NCBI GenBank assembly: GCA_022827165.1
Contig: JAJDTN010000041.1
Span: 1-7,872 of the forward strand
Reading direction: 5' to 3'
DNA: 7,872 nucleotides
From: Candidatus Latescibacterota bacterium
GTDB lineage: Bacteria > Latescibacterota > UBA2968 > UBA8231
A model generated the notes under the pieces. It worked only from the letters and a program-made list of their open reading frames with translations. It was not told the origin of the DNA and did not search any database. Below are positions 1-7,088 of this stretch, one piece after another. Each line of letters begins with the position of its first letter. Position 1 is the first letter of the stretch. The translations under genes were made by a program, and so were the position numbers.

Positions 1-536
1 GGTTGGAGGGTGGCGAGGAGGTGAAGTGGCACCAGGACATCACGTTCTGGCCCCACACCAACTACAGCCCCCTGACGATCGGCGTGTACCTCACCGACGT
101 GGGGCCCGACCAGGGGCCGCTGGCCGTGGTCGAGGGCAGCCACGAAGGCGAGTTGTTCAACCAGTATGACGAGGACGACAACTGGGTCGGCTGTCTCAGC
201 GACGAGGACGCGGCGCGGATTCCGGCGGACAGGGTGCGCTACCTCGAAGGGCCGGCGGGGTCGGTGACGGTGCACAACTGCCGCGCCATCCACGGCTCGA
301 AGAAGAACCTCTCCGCCCGGGGCCGGCCCCTGCTGCTGAACGCCTACTCCGCGGCCGACGCCTTCCCCTACACGTCGCCGGGCATCACCAGCCCGCACCT
401 TGGCGACATCGTCCGCGGCCGGCCGGCCCGCTGGGCGCGCCACGATCCGCGGCCGTGCCTGGTGCCGCCGGACTGGTCGGGGGGCTACACCTCGATCTAC
501 GCCCTGCAGCAGGAGGAGGAAGAAGAGGAGGGCTGA
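1..536 (+). CDS. Phytanoyl-CoA dioxygenase (PhyH) family protein, 5'-truncated by window edge
   Basis: This is the C-terminal part (178 codons with stop) of an Fe(II)/2-oxoglutarate-dependent dioxygenase of the PhyH superfamily, which typically hydroxylates small organic substrates in the cytoplasm. Numbering from the first full codon at base 3, the iron-binding HxD is H10-Q-D12 (WHQD). The distal iron histidine is H97 in AIHGS, and R108 (GRPLLLNAY), eleven residues later, fits the 2-oxoglutarate-binding arginine. That spacing matches EctD-type enzymes. The segment between D12 and S46-H47 (LTIGVYLTDV...GPLAVVEGSH) is the usual PhyH beta-strand core. The TTG at base 3 is most likely an internal leucine codon, because family members usually carry about 100 residues before HxD. 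The protein ends in a run of six glutamates. The substrate is not identifiable. The gene ends 3 bases from the stop of the convergent dehydrogenase. Confidence 0.9.
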   Translation, partial: LEGGEEVKWHQDITFWPHTNYSPLTIGVYLTDVGPDQGPLAVVEGSHEGELFNQYDEDDNWVGCLSDEDAARIPADRVRYLEGPAGSVTVHNCRAIHGSKKNLSARGRPLLLNAYSAADAFPYTSPGITSPHLGDIVRGRPARWARHDPRPCLVPPDWSGGYTSIYALQQEEEEEEG

Positions 537-539
537 CCT

Positions 540-1412
540 TCAAGGGAGGGCGCGGGCCAGCTCCTCCACCAGCGCCCGCAGCCGCTCCTCCCCCTGGTCC
601 TCCGGGTCGCCCTCACCGCCGGCGGCGTCGTGGACGTAGCGGTAGACGTCGGCGGCGCCGGCGAACATCTCCGGCGTCAGTCCCATGCTGCCGAAGGTGG
701 CAGCGATCTCCTCCATCTCGCCGACCCAGCGCCCCGCCTTCGACGGGATCCCCGGCAGAGACCGCCGGGTGTCGCCCAGGACCGCCTCCTGGCTGAGCTG
801 CAGCTCCTCCACGAGAGCGTCGTAAAGGCCGAGCTTCGCCGCCGTCACGAGGGATTCCAAGTAGATGGCGTAGCGGCCCTTGGTCTGGGCGGCGTAGCAC
901 ATCTTGAAGGCCGAGGCCTGGCCGATGTCGGGTCCGAGCAGACGCACGTCGAGTCCGTAGTCGCCGAGTACGGCGAAGCACGCGGCGTGCTCCCCCGAGG
1001 CGTAGAAGCGGGTGATGCCGGGACGCTTGGGAGGGCCGCCGATGATGCCGGCGTCAACCGGAAGCCCCCCGGCGGCGGCGATGATCTCCGCCACCTCGTT
1101 GCCCGTCGCAGGAGCCACGGCGTTGCAGTCGACGTACACGAGGTCGGCGCCCGTGGCCTCGAGGGCGGCGGCCACGCGCCGGGCGGTGCTCACGGCCTCG
1201 GAGGGCACGAGGATCGAGAGCAGCAGGTCGGCCCGCTCCACGAGGGCGGCGTCATCCGCCACCGCCTCGATCCCGGCCTCCCGGGCGCGGGCAGCGGTGG
1301 CGGGGCTGCGGCCTTCGAGGCAGGTGATCACCTCGGCCCCGTGCCGTTGTAGCACCCCGCCGACAACGGCGCCCATGGAGCCCGGGCTCAGCAGCGCGAC
1401 GGTGGGCGCCAT
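540..1412 (-). CDS. NAD(P)-dependent dehydrogenase, 6-phosphogluconate/3-hydroxyisobutyrate dehydrogenase-like with DUF1932 C-terminal domain
   Basis: A 290-residue cytoplasmic oxidoreductase of the beta-hydroxyacid dehydrogenase superfamily. Residues 1-30 form the Rossmann start, with the glycine motif G11-S-M-G14-x3-G18. E33-G-R35-S36 follows the second strand, and an Arg-Ser there often goes with NADP preference (inference). VDCNAVAP (94-101) and VDAGIIGGPP (119-128) are typical of the DUF1932 branch, where classic 3-hydroxyisobutyrate dehydrogenases have a DAPVSGG-like motif. K170 in GQASAFKMCYAA aligns with the catalytic lysine of the superfamily. The C-terminal helical part (about 165-290) matches DUF1932. 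The ATG at 1410-1412 was chosen because the Rossmann strand starts right after it. The open frame continues upstream, but there it overlaps the preceding gene and has no family resemblance. The start overlaps the upstream stop by one base (TGATG), so translational coupling is likely; an AAGGAG lies 11 bases upstream. The substrate is unknown, probably a beta-hydroxy acid. Confidence 0.88.
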   Translation of the reverse strand: MAPTVALLSPGSMGAVVGGVLQRHGAEVITCLEGRSPATAARAREAGIEAVADDAALVERADLLLSILVPSEAVSTARRVAAALEATGADLVYVDCNAVAPATGNEVAEIIAAAGGLPVDAGIIGGPPKRPGITRFYASGEHAACFAVLGDYGLDVRLLGPDIGQASAFKMCYAAQTKGRYAIYLESLVTAAKLGLYDALVEELQLSQEAVLGDTRRSLPGIPSKAGRWVGEMEEIAATFGSMGLTPEMFAGAADVYRYVHDAAGGEGDPEDQGEERLRALVEELARALP

Positions 1413-2353
1413 CAGTACCCCTTCTCCTTGTCGATGAGGCCCACCAGGGGCTCGCCGGCCTGGTAGCGGCGCAGGTTGTCGCACAACTGGTCGACGGCGC
1501 GGGCGTCGCGGGCCGGCGAGGCGCCGGCGGTGTGGGGGGTGAGGACGACGTTGTCCATCGTCCACAGGGGATGGTCGTCGGGCAGGGGCTCCACGGGGAC
1601 CACGTCGAGACAGGCGCCGGCGATCCGGCCCTCGCGCAGGGCCTCGAGCAGGGCCTCCTCGTCGACGATGCGGCCCCGGGTGACGTTGACGAGGAGGGCG
1701 TCGGGGCGCATGCGGGCGAAAGCGTCGCGGTCGAACATGCCCTCCGTCTCCGGCGTCAGGGGGGCGCACACGGCCACCACCCGCGAGCGCTGCAGCAGGT
1801 CGTGGAAGCGGTCCATGGAGCCGCACTCGGAGACGCACTCGGGGACCTCCACCGGCTCGGGGTCGACGGCGATCACCTCCATGCCGAAGGCGGCGGCGCG
1901 CACCGCCAGCTCGCGGCCGGTGCCGCCGAGGCCGACGATGCCCATGCGCTGGCCGTAGAGCTCGATGGAGGAGTCGCGGATCGGCCACTTGTCATCCCAG
2001 GTGCGGGTGCGAGCGGCGCGGGCGATGCGCCGGCTCAGGGCCAGCAGCAGGGCCATGGCGTGCTCGGCGAGGTGGATGCCGACGAAGCCCTTGGCGCTGG
2101 TGAGGATCACGTCACTGACGCGCAGCTCCGGCGACAGCACCCCGTCGACGCCGGCGGCCGGCGCCTGGATCCAGCGCAGGGACCCGGCCCTCCGCAGCTC
2201 CTCGCGGGAGATGCCGCCGAAGACGATCTCCACCGTGGGCACGACCTCGGCCCGGGCGTCGTCCGTGGCCGGTTGCAGAACCTCCACCCCTTCGACGGCG
2301 CGGATGCGCTGGACGAGATCGGCTTGGAGATCGCCGGGGACGAGCAGCTTCAT
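1412..2353 (-). CDS. D-isomer-specific 2-hydroxyacid dehydrogenase
   Basis: A 313-residue NAD-dependent dehydrogenase that should interconvert a D-2-hydroxy acid and the 2-oxo acid in the cytoplasm. The split substrate-binding domain spans roughly 1-95 and 285-313. The NAD domain between them has G141-L-G143-G-T-G146 and an acidic D164 at the end of the second strand (VIAVD), which favours NAD over NADP. The catalytic residues are all present: R226 in NVTRGRIVDE, E255 in VEPLP and H274 in LTPHTAG. Length is normal for the family. The ATG at 2351-2353 was chosen because AGGAGG lies 7 bases upstream and the product begins with a proper first strand (MKLLVPGD). An in-frame upstream extension to 2422 crosses the intergenic region and is not convincing. 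It is the first gene of a two-gene unit with the DUF1932 dehydrogenase and is divergent from the aldolase gene. Glyoxylate/hydroxypyruvate or phosphoglycerate activity is possible, but the short length lacking an ACT domain argues against a serine-pathway SerA of the long type. Confidence 0.93.
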   Translation of the reverse strand: MKLLVPGDLQADLVQRIRAVEGVEVLQPATDDARAEVVPTVEIVFGGISREELRRAGSLRWIQAPAAGVDGVLSPELRVSDVILTSAKGFVGIHLAEHAMALLLALSRRIARAARTRTWDDKWPIRDSSIELYGQRMGIVGLGGTGRELAVRAAAFGMEVIAVDPEPVEVPECVSECGSMDRFHDLLQRSRVVAVCAPLTPETEGMFDRDAFARMRPDALLVNVTRGRIVDEEALLEALREGRIAGACLDVVPVEPLPDDHPLWTMDNVVLTPHTAGASPARDARAVDQLCDNLRRYQAGEPLVGLIDKEKGY

Positions 2354-2360
2354 GGGGGTT

Positions 2361-2366
2361 CCTCCT
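2361..2366 (-). promoter_or_regulatory. Ribosome binding site of the 2-hydroxyacid dehydrogenase
   Basis: A perfect AGGAGG on the minus strand, 7 bases before the ATG at 2353. It decides the start of this gene against a longer in-frame reading that begins at 2422. Confidence 0.85.
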
Positions 2367-2381
2367 GTCGGCCGGTGGATT

Positions 2382-2405
2382 GAGCGGCGGCAATGTACGC
2401 CGCTC
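2382..2405. promoter_or_regulatory. Perfect 8-bp inverted repeat, candidate operator in the divergent intergenic region
   Basis: The arms GAGCGGCG (2382-2389) and CGCCGCTC (2398-2405) are exact reverse complements separated by GCAATGTA. The AT-richer centre contains TACATT on the minus strand (2397-2392), a 4-of-6 match to a sigma70 -10 element, placed about 40 bases before the dehydrogenase start. The matching -35 is poor (TGGGCC at 18 bp spacing). The geometry would suit a dimeric repressor covering the minus-strand promoter, but GC-rich inverted repeats also arise by chance, and no regulator gene lies in the window. The remaining intergenic bases hold a shorter 5-bp-arm palindrome at 2409-2419, which is not persuasive. 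Confidence 0.4.
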
Positions 2406-2427
2406 GGCGGCCGGCGGCCCATCTCCT

Positions 2428-2456
2428 TTGACGCGCCGGAGCGCCGGGCCTAGTCT
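2428..2456 (+). promoter_or_regulatory. Putative sigma70-like promoter of the aldolase gene
   Basis: TTGACG (2428-2433, 5 of 6 to the -35 consensus) is followed after an ideal 17-bp spacer by TAGTCT (2451-2456, 3 of 6 to the -10 consensus, keeping the first TA and last T). Transcription would begin near 2463, leaving a leader of about 16 bases that still includes the ribosome binding site. The match is by eye; the -10 is weak. Confidence 0.45.
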
Positions 2457-2467
2457 GCGCCGCCAAC

Positions 2468-2473
2468 AGGAGG
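2468..2473 (+). promoter_or_regulatory. Ribosome binding site of the HpcH/HpaI aldolase
   Basis: AGGAGG ends 5 bases before the ATG at 2479 and fixes that start. In-frame codons further upstream have no such site and would extend the protein into the intergenic region. Confidence 0.85.
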
Positions 2474-2478
2474 ACAGC

Positions 2479-3339
2479 ATGCCGGAACGCATCAACAAGG
2501 CGATCGAGCTGCTGGCGCAGGACCAGCCCGTGTACTACGCCAGCGCCCACGAGGTCGACTACGAGACCGGCCGGCAGATGGCCGGCACCCTGGCCGACTA
2601 CATCAACGTCAGCATGGAGCACGGCGCCTTCGACATGCCGGGACTGGCCGCCTTCATGCGCGGTCTCGTCGACGGCGGGCCCACCGCGAGCGGCCACCGC
2701 ACGCCGGCGGTGATCGTCGACCTGCCCCCGGAGGGCACGAGCGCCGCCGACATCCGCGCCAACGCCTGGGTCTTCAAGCAGGCCCTGGCCCGCGGCGTCC
2801 ACGGCATCCTGCTGTGCCACGCCGAGGACCCGGAGGCGGTGCGCACCCTGGTGCAGGTCTGCCGCTACGCCTTCCGCGGCGAGACCGGGGGCGCCCCCGA
2901 GGGCCGGAGGGGCGCCGGAGGCCAGGGCATGGCGGCCCACGCCTGGGGCGTCGACGTGGACGAGTACGCCCGCCTCGCCGACCCGTGGCCCCTCAACCCC
3001 GAGGGCGAGCTGTTGATCGGGCTGAAGATCGAGAACCGCCGCGCCGTCGAGCGCGTAGACGAGAGCCTGGCCGTGCCCGGCGTCGCCTTCGCCGAGTGGG
3101 GGCCGGGGGACATGCACATGTCCTTCGGCCACATGTCGGCCGACCGCAGCTACTCGGAGGAGATCATGGAGGCGCGGCAGCGGGTCTTCGACGCCAGCCG
3201 CCGGAACGGCCTGTTCTTCCTCGACGGCACCGGCGGCCTGGTGGAGCGCATCGACGAAGGGGTGCGCATCATCCCCGGCGCCGGCGAGGAGCAGACCCGC
3301 CTCGGACGGGCGCACTCCGGGCGGACGATGCCGGTCTAG
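2479..3339 (+). CDS. HpcH/HpaI aldolase/citrate lyase family protein
   Basis: A 286-residue TIM-barrel lyase. The family cleaves or forms C-C bonds of 2-oxo acids such as 2-keto-3-deoxy sugar acids and 4-hydroxy-2-oxo acids, using a divalent metal. Family signatures in order: V44-S-M-E47-H48-G-A-F-D52, where H48 aligns with the catalytic histidine; ARGVHGILLCHAEDPEAVRTLVQVCRY (104-130), the barrel region after the substrate loop; GLKIEN with metal ligand E185; and FAEWGPGDMHMSFGH with metal ligand D211. Where HpaI-type enzymes carry an arginine in an (V/P)-V-R-x-P context, this protein reads VIVDLP, so D81 seems to replace it. That suggests a distinct subfamily with altered chemistry or substrate. 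No signal peptide. The gene has its own ribosome binding site and promoter candidate, is divergent from the two dehydrogenases, and ends one base from the stop of yejF. Confidence 0.88.
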   Translation: MPERINKAIELLAQDQPVYYASAHEVDYETGRQMAGTLADYINVSMEHGAFDMPGLAAFMRGLVDGGPTASGHRTPAVIVDLPPEGTSAADIRANAWVFKQALARGVHGILLCHAEDPEAVRTLVQVCRYAFRGETGGAPEGRRGAGGQGMAAHAWGVDVDEYARLADPWPLNPEGELLIGLKIENRRAVERVDESLAVPGVAFAEWGPGDMHMSFGHMSADRSYSEEIMEARQRVFDASRRNGLFFLDGTGGLVERIDEGVRIIPGAGEEQTRLGRAHSGRTMPV

Positions 3340-3340
3340 C

Positions 3341-4966
3341 TCAGTCCCCCTCGTCCCGCCCCAGGGCGCGGGCCTCGAAGGCGGCGGCCATGAGCGCCTT
3401 CGTGTAGTCGCTGGCCGGCGCCTCGAAGAGCTGCCGCGCGGGACCGGCCTCCACCACCCTCCCCTCCTTCATGACGATCAGCTCCTCCGCCAGGGCGCGG
3501 ACCACGCGCAGGTCGTGGCTGATGAGGAGGTAGCCGAGGCCGCGCTCCTCCTGCAGGCGGCGGAGCAGCTCCAGGATCTGCAGCTGCACGGTGCGGTCGA
3601 GGGCGCTGGTGGGCTCGTCGAGGACCAGGAACCGCGGCTCCAGGACGACGGCCCGGGCGATGGCCAGCCGCTGGCGCTGGCCGCCGGAGAACTCGTGGGG
3701 GTAGCGGTCCATCGCCTCCGGGTCGAGATCGACCTCGCCCAGGACCCGGGCCACCAGCTCCCGGCGCTCGGCGGCGGTGGCGCCGATGCCGTGGACGAGG
3801 AGTCCCTCCTCGACGATCTGGAACGCCGTCAGCCGCGGGCTCAGGGAGCTGAAGGGGTCCTGAAAGACGATCTGCATGCGCCGCCGCAGGGGCCGCAGCC
3901 GCGCCGACGGCATCGTCCGCAGATCCTGCCCGTCGAAGCGCAGCTCCCCCTCGCAGGCCTGCAGCCGCAGCAGGGCCAGCCCGAGGGTGGTCTTGCCGGA
4001 GCCGGACTCGCCGACGACGCCGACGCTGCGCCCGGGGCGCACCTCGAGGCTCACGTCCTCCACGGCGCGCACGTGGCCGGTGGTGCGGCGCAGGACGCCG
4101 GTGCGGATCGGGAAGTGGACGCGCACGCCGCTGGCTTCCACCAGGGGCGGTCCCTCGGCCTCGCCGGCGGACTCGCGGGGCGGGGGCTCGCTGGCCAGCA
4201 GCCGCCGCGTGTACGCGTGTTGCGGGTCCGCCATCAGGGGGCCGGTCTCGCCGTGCTCGACGATCCGGCCTTCGGTCATGACGAAGACGCGGTCCGCCAG
4301 GCGGCCGACGATCGTCAGGTCGTGGGTGATCAGCAGGATCGACATGCCCAGGCGCCGCTGCTGGCTCCGCAGCAGCTCCAGGATGCGGGCCTGCACGGTC
4401 ACGTCGAGGGCGGTGGTCGGCTCGTCGGCGATAAGCAGGTCCGGCTCGTTGGCCAGGGCCATGGCGATCATCACCCGCTGCCGCTGTCCTCCCGACAACT
4501 GATGGGGCCAGGCCTCCAGCATGCGCTCCGGCTCGGGCAGGCGCACCTCGTCGAGCAGCTCCAGCACCCGGCGGCGGGCCTCGCCGCGGTCCAGGCCCCG
4601 GTGCACGCGCAGGGTCTCGGCGACCTGCCGCTCCACCGTGTGCAGCGGGTTCAGCGAGGTCATCGGCTCCTGGAAGATCATGGAGACGCGGTCGCCGCGG
4701 ACCTCGCGCAGCCGGTCGGCGGGGGCCCCGAGCAGCTCCTCCCCCCGCAGGCGGACGGAGCCGCCGGGGTGATGGGCCTTCGGGTAGGGCAGCAGCCCGA
4801 GCACGGAGAGGGCGGTCACCGACTTGCCGCAGCCGGACTCGCCCACGAGGGCCACGGTCTCGCCCTCGCCGATGTCGAGGCTGGCGCCGCGCACGGCGTC
4901 GACATCGGGCTGCCCGCCCTCGCCGCGGAAGGAGACGTGGAGATCGTCGACGGCGAGGAGGCTCAT
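3341..4966 (-). CDS. yejF: YejF-type ABC transporter double ATPase
   Basis: A 541-residue fusion of two nucleotide-binding domains that powers the importer from the cytoplasmic face. Domain 1 (about 1-260): Walker A GESGCGKS at 42-49, Q-loop Q99, signature LSGGQ at 157-161, Walker B LLIADE at 177-182, D-loop ALD ending at D188, switch H215. Domain 2 (about 275-541): Walker A GESGSGKT at 319-326, Q-loop Q369, signature FSGGQ at 426-430, Walker B FLVLDE at 446-451, switch H484. Both sites look competent. Each domain is followed by an oligopeptide/dipeptide-transporter C-terminal segment (for example [11 protein letters not shown], 247-257). Length fits YejF (about 530 residues). The ATG at 4964-4966 overlaps the yejE stop in ATGA. 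The longer in-frame reading upstream is antisense-free but out of frame with yejE and has no ABC resemblance. Last gene of the operon. Confidence 0.94.
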   Translation of the reverse strand: MSLLAVDDLHVSFRGEGGQPDVDAVRGASLDIGEGETVALVGESGCGKSVTALSVLGLLPYPKAHHPGGSVRLRGEELLGAPADRLREVRGDRVSMIFQEPMTSLNPLHTVERQVAETLRVHRGLDRGEARRRVLELLDEVRLPEPERMLEAWPHQLSGGQRQRVMIAMALANEPDLLIADEPTTALDVTVQARILELLRSQQRRLGMSILLITHDLTIVGRLADRVFVMTEGRIVEHGETGPLMADPQHAYTRRLLASEPPPRESAGEAEGPPLVEASGVRVHFPIRTGVLRRTTGHVRAVEDVSLEVRPGRSVGVVGESGSGKTTLGLALLRLQACEGELRFDGQDLRTMPSARLRPLRRRMQIVFQDPFSSLSPRLTAFQIVEEGLLVHGIGATAAERRELVARVLGEVDLDPEAMDRYPHEFSGGQRQRLAIARAVVLEPRFLVLDEPTSALDRTVQLQILELLRRLQEERGLGYLLISHDLRVVRALAEELIVMKEGRVVEAGPARQLFEAPASDYTKALMAAAFEARALGRDEGD

Positions 4967-5997
4967 GCCGGCTCCGCCGTCCGCCGCGGGTCGAAGGCGT
5001 CGCGCACCGCCTCGCCGATGAAGACGAGCAGCGACAGCAGCACGGCCAGGGAGAAGAACCCCGTCAGCCCCAGCCACGGGGCGTGGAGGTTGCGCTTCCC
5101 CTGGCCGAGCAGCTCGCCGAGGGAGGGGGAGCCGGCGGGCAGACCGAAGCCGAGGAAGTCGAGGGAGGCCAGGACCGCCACCGACCCGGTGAGGACGAAG
5201 GGCAGGAAGGTGAGGGCGGCCACGGCGGCGTTGGGCAGGACGTGCCGGAAGAGCACCTTCCCCTCGGGCACGCCGAGGGCGCGGGCGGCGCGCACGAAGT
5301 CGAAGTTGCGGGCCCGCAGCACCTCGGCGCGGACCACGCCCACAAGCTGGATCCAGCTGAAGAGCAGCATCAGGCCGAGGAGCCACAGGAAGTTGGGCTC
5401 CACCAGGCTGGCCAAGATGATCAGCAGGTAGAGGGTGGGCATGCCCTGCCAGATCTCGATGAGACGCTGCAGCAGCAGGTCGACCCAGCCGCCGAGGTAG
5501 CCCTGCACGGCGCCGGCGGCGACGCCGACGACGGAGCTGACCGCGGTCAGGCAGAACCCGAAGAGCACGGAGAGGCGGAAGCCGTAGATCAGCCGCGCCA
5601 GGACATCGCGGGCCTGGTCGTCGGTGCCGAGCCAGTTGGCGGCCGAGGGCGGCGCCGGCGCCGGGCGTCGCAGGTCGAAGTTGACGGTGCGCGGTCCGTA
5701 GCGGACCGGCGGCCACAGCATCCACCCGTCCCCGGCCTCGACCAGTCCGGCCACGAAGGGGTCGCGGTAGTCGGCCTCGGTCTCGAACTGGCCGCCGAAC
5801 TCGGTCTCGGCGTACTCGGCGAAGACCGGGAAGTACCAGCGCCCGTCGCAGGAGACGACCAGGGGCCGGTCGTTGGCGACGAACTCCGCCGGCAGGGTGA
5901 CGGCCACCAGTCCCAGGAACAGCCACAGGCTCCACCAGCCCCGGCGGTGGCCGCGGAAGACGGCGAGGCGGCGGCGGTTCAGGGGCGACAGCTTCAC
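4963..5997 (-). CDS. yejE: YejE-type ABC transporter permease
   Basis: A 344-residue inner-membrane subunit, close to the E. coli YejE length of about 341. After a basic N-terminus (KLSPLNRRR) comes one membrane segment (about 21-41, [10 protein letters not shown]...), then a long periplasmic stretch rich in aromatic and acidic residues (about 42-130). It includes WYFP (54-57), F-G-G (67-69) and NWLGTD (121-126), all features I recognise from YejE. The transport core (about 140-330) has further membrane segments and the EAA cytoplasmic loop [24 protein letters not shown] (234-257), which docks to the ATPase. The C-terminus [15 protein letters not shown] is typical. The start is a GTG at 5997 within a GTGA overlap with the yejB stop; the next ATG in frame would remove the first membrane segment. 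The upstream open frame to 6669 is a shadow of yejB. Confidence 0.94.
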   Translation of the reverse strand: MKLSPLNRRRLAVFRGHRRGWWSLWLFLGLVAVTLPAEFVANDRPLVVSCDGRWYFPVFAEYAETEFGGQFETEADYRDPFVAGLVEAGDGWMLWPPVRYGPRTVNFDLRRPAPAPPSAANWLGTDDQARDVLARLIYGFRLSVLFGFCLTAVSSVVGVAAGAVQGYLGGWVDLLLQRLIEIWQGMPTLYLLIILASLVEPNFLWLLGLMLLFSWIQLVGVVRAEVLRARNFDFVRAARALGVPEGKVLFRHVLPNAAVAALTFLPFVLTGSVAVLASLDFLGFGLPAGSPSLGELLGQGKRNLHAPWLGLTGFFSLAVLLSLLVFIGEAVRDAFDPRRTAEPA

Positions 5998-7088
5998 GAC
6001 CGCGCCTCGAAGTCGATGCGGCGGTCGACGAGGGTGTAGGTGAGGTCGCCCACCAGCTGCAGGACCAGGCCCAGCAGGGTGAAGACGTAGAGGGTGCCGA
6101 AGACGACGGGGTAGTCGCGGTTCACGGCCGACTCGTAGCCGAGGAGGCCGAGGCCGTCGAGGGAGAAGATGATCTCGGTGAGCAGGGCGCCGGTGAAGAG
6201 GATGCCGACGAAGGCGGCGGGGAACCCGGCGATGACGATGAGCATGGCGTTGCGGAAGACGTGGCCGTAGAGGACGCGCCCCTCGCCGAGGCCCTTGGCC
6301 CGGGCCGTGACCACGTACTGCTTGCCGATCTCGTCGAGGAAGGAGTTGCGCGTCAGCAGGGTGAGGCCGGCGAAGCCGCCGATGACGAGGGAGAGGACCG
6401 GCAGGCACAGGTGCCAGAGGTAGTCGAGGAGCTTGCCCGCCAGGGACAGCTCCTCCCAGTTGGCCGAGACCAGCCCCCGCAGCGGGAACCACTGCCAGTA
6501 CTGGCCGCCGGCGAAGAGCACCACCAACAGGATGGCGAAGAGGAAGGTGGGAATGGCGTTGCCCACGACGATCGCCCCCGAGGTCCACACGTCGAAGCGC
6601 GAGCCCTGGCGCACCGCCTTGGCCACGCCGAGGGGGATGGAGATGGCGTAGATGAGCAGGGTCGTCCACAGGCCGAGGGAGATCGACACCGGCAGCTTGT
6701 CGAGGACCAGGTCGACGACGGAGCGGTCCCGGAAGAAGGAGGTGCCGAAGTCGAAGCGCAGGTAGCGGCCCATCATCTCGACGAAGCGCGCGGGGGCCGG
6801 CTTGTCGAAGCCGTAGAGGGCCTCCAGCTCGGCGATCAGATCCGGGTCGAGGCCGCGGGCGCCGCGGTAGCGGGCGGTGGCCTCGGTGCCGGCGATGTCG
6901 GCGGCGGCCACCTCCCCCGCGCCCCCTGTGACGCGCCCGGCGGCGCCGAGGTCGTGGCCCTGCATGCGGGCGATGACCTGCTCCACCGGACCGCCGGGGG
7001 CGGCCTGGACGATGATGAAGTTGAGGACCATGATGCCGAGCAGGGTCGGCACCATGAGCAGCAGCCGCCGCAGGATGTAGGCGGTCAC
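5994..7088 (-). CDS. yejB: YejB-type ABC transporter permease
   Basis: A 364-residue inner-membrane subunit, the same length as I recall for E. coli YejB. It begins [15 protein letters not shown], with a first membrane segment at about 9-29, followed by the conserved QAAPGGPV (28-35). A periplasmic stretch (about 36-120) contains YRGARGLDP (74-82) and GFDKP (93-97). The BPD_transp_1 core follows, with PVSISLGLW (133-141) and [18 protein letters not shown] (178-195). The EAA loop is at about 252-281 ([21 protein letters not shown]...). The C-terminus is [14 protein letters not shown]. The GTG at 7088 was preferred: it overlaps the yejA stop in GTGA, has GGAGGAG 5 bases upstream, and starts the sequence exactly where the family does. 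An in-frame extension to 7130 (MDRPGPGAG...) overlaps yejA and looks unrelated. Confidence 0.94.
   Translation of the reverse strand: MTAYILRRLLLMVPTLLGIMVLNFIIVQAAPGGPVEQVIARMQGHDLGAAGRVTGGAGEVAAADIAGTEATARYRGARGLDPDLIAELEALYGFDKPAPARFVEMMGRYLRFDFGTSFFRDRSVVDLVLDKLPVSISLGLWTTLLIYAISIPLGVAKAVRQGSRFDVWTSGAIVVGNAIPTFLFAILLVVLFAGGQYWQWFPLRGLVSANWEELSLAGKLLDYLWHLCLPVLSLVIGGFAGLTLLTRNSFLDEIGKQYVVTARAKGLGEGRVLYGHVFRNAMLIVIAGFPAAFVGILFTGALLTEIIFSLDGLGLLGYESAVNRDYPVVFGTLYVFTLLGLVLQLVGDLTYTLVDRRIDFEARS

Noticed and set aside
1413..1988. N-terminal extension of the DUF1932 dehydrogenase frame to 1988
   Set aside because: The added sequence is Arg/Pro-rich and overlaps the conserved NAD domain of the upstream gene. 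The Rossmann fold starts exactly at the ATG at 1412.
2409..2419. Short palindrome GGCCG-G-CGGCC
   Set aside because: The 5-bp arms made only of G and C are too short to stand out in this sequence.
2433..2448. Tandem GCGCCGGA/GCGCCGGG in the aldolase promoter spacer
   Set aside because: Two 7-base copies of a GC-only word are expected by chance at this composition, and they carry no further symmetry.
2350..3315. 321-codon minus-strand open frame opposite the aldolase
   Set aside because: No recognisable motif, biased composition, and the aldolase on the other strand has its own ribosome binding site and conserved residues.
3515..5431. 638-codon open frame on the plus strand, opposite yejF and yejE
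   Set aside because: It is antisense to two genes with intact family motifs. Its product is low-complexity, rich in Gly, Ala, Gln, His and Asp, as expected from the complement of GC-rich codons.
5083..6039. Long plus-strand open frames opposite the permeases (5083-6039 and 6261-7196)
   Set aside because: They are antisense shadows of yejE and yejB, with acidic, repetitive composition and no start signals.
5936..6669. N-terminal extension of yejE to 6669 and of yejF to 5935 as fusion proteins
   Set aside because: The extra residues are out-of-frame readings of the preceding genes. The family-like sequence begins at the overlapping GTG/ATG starts.
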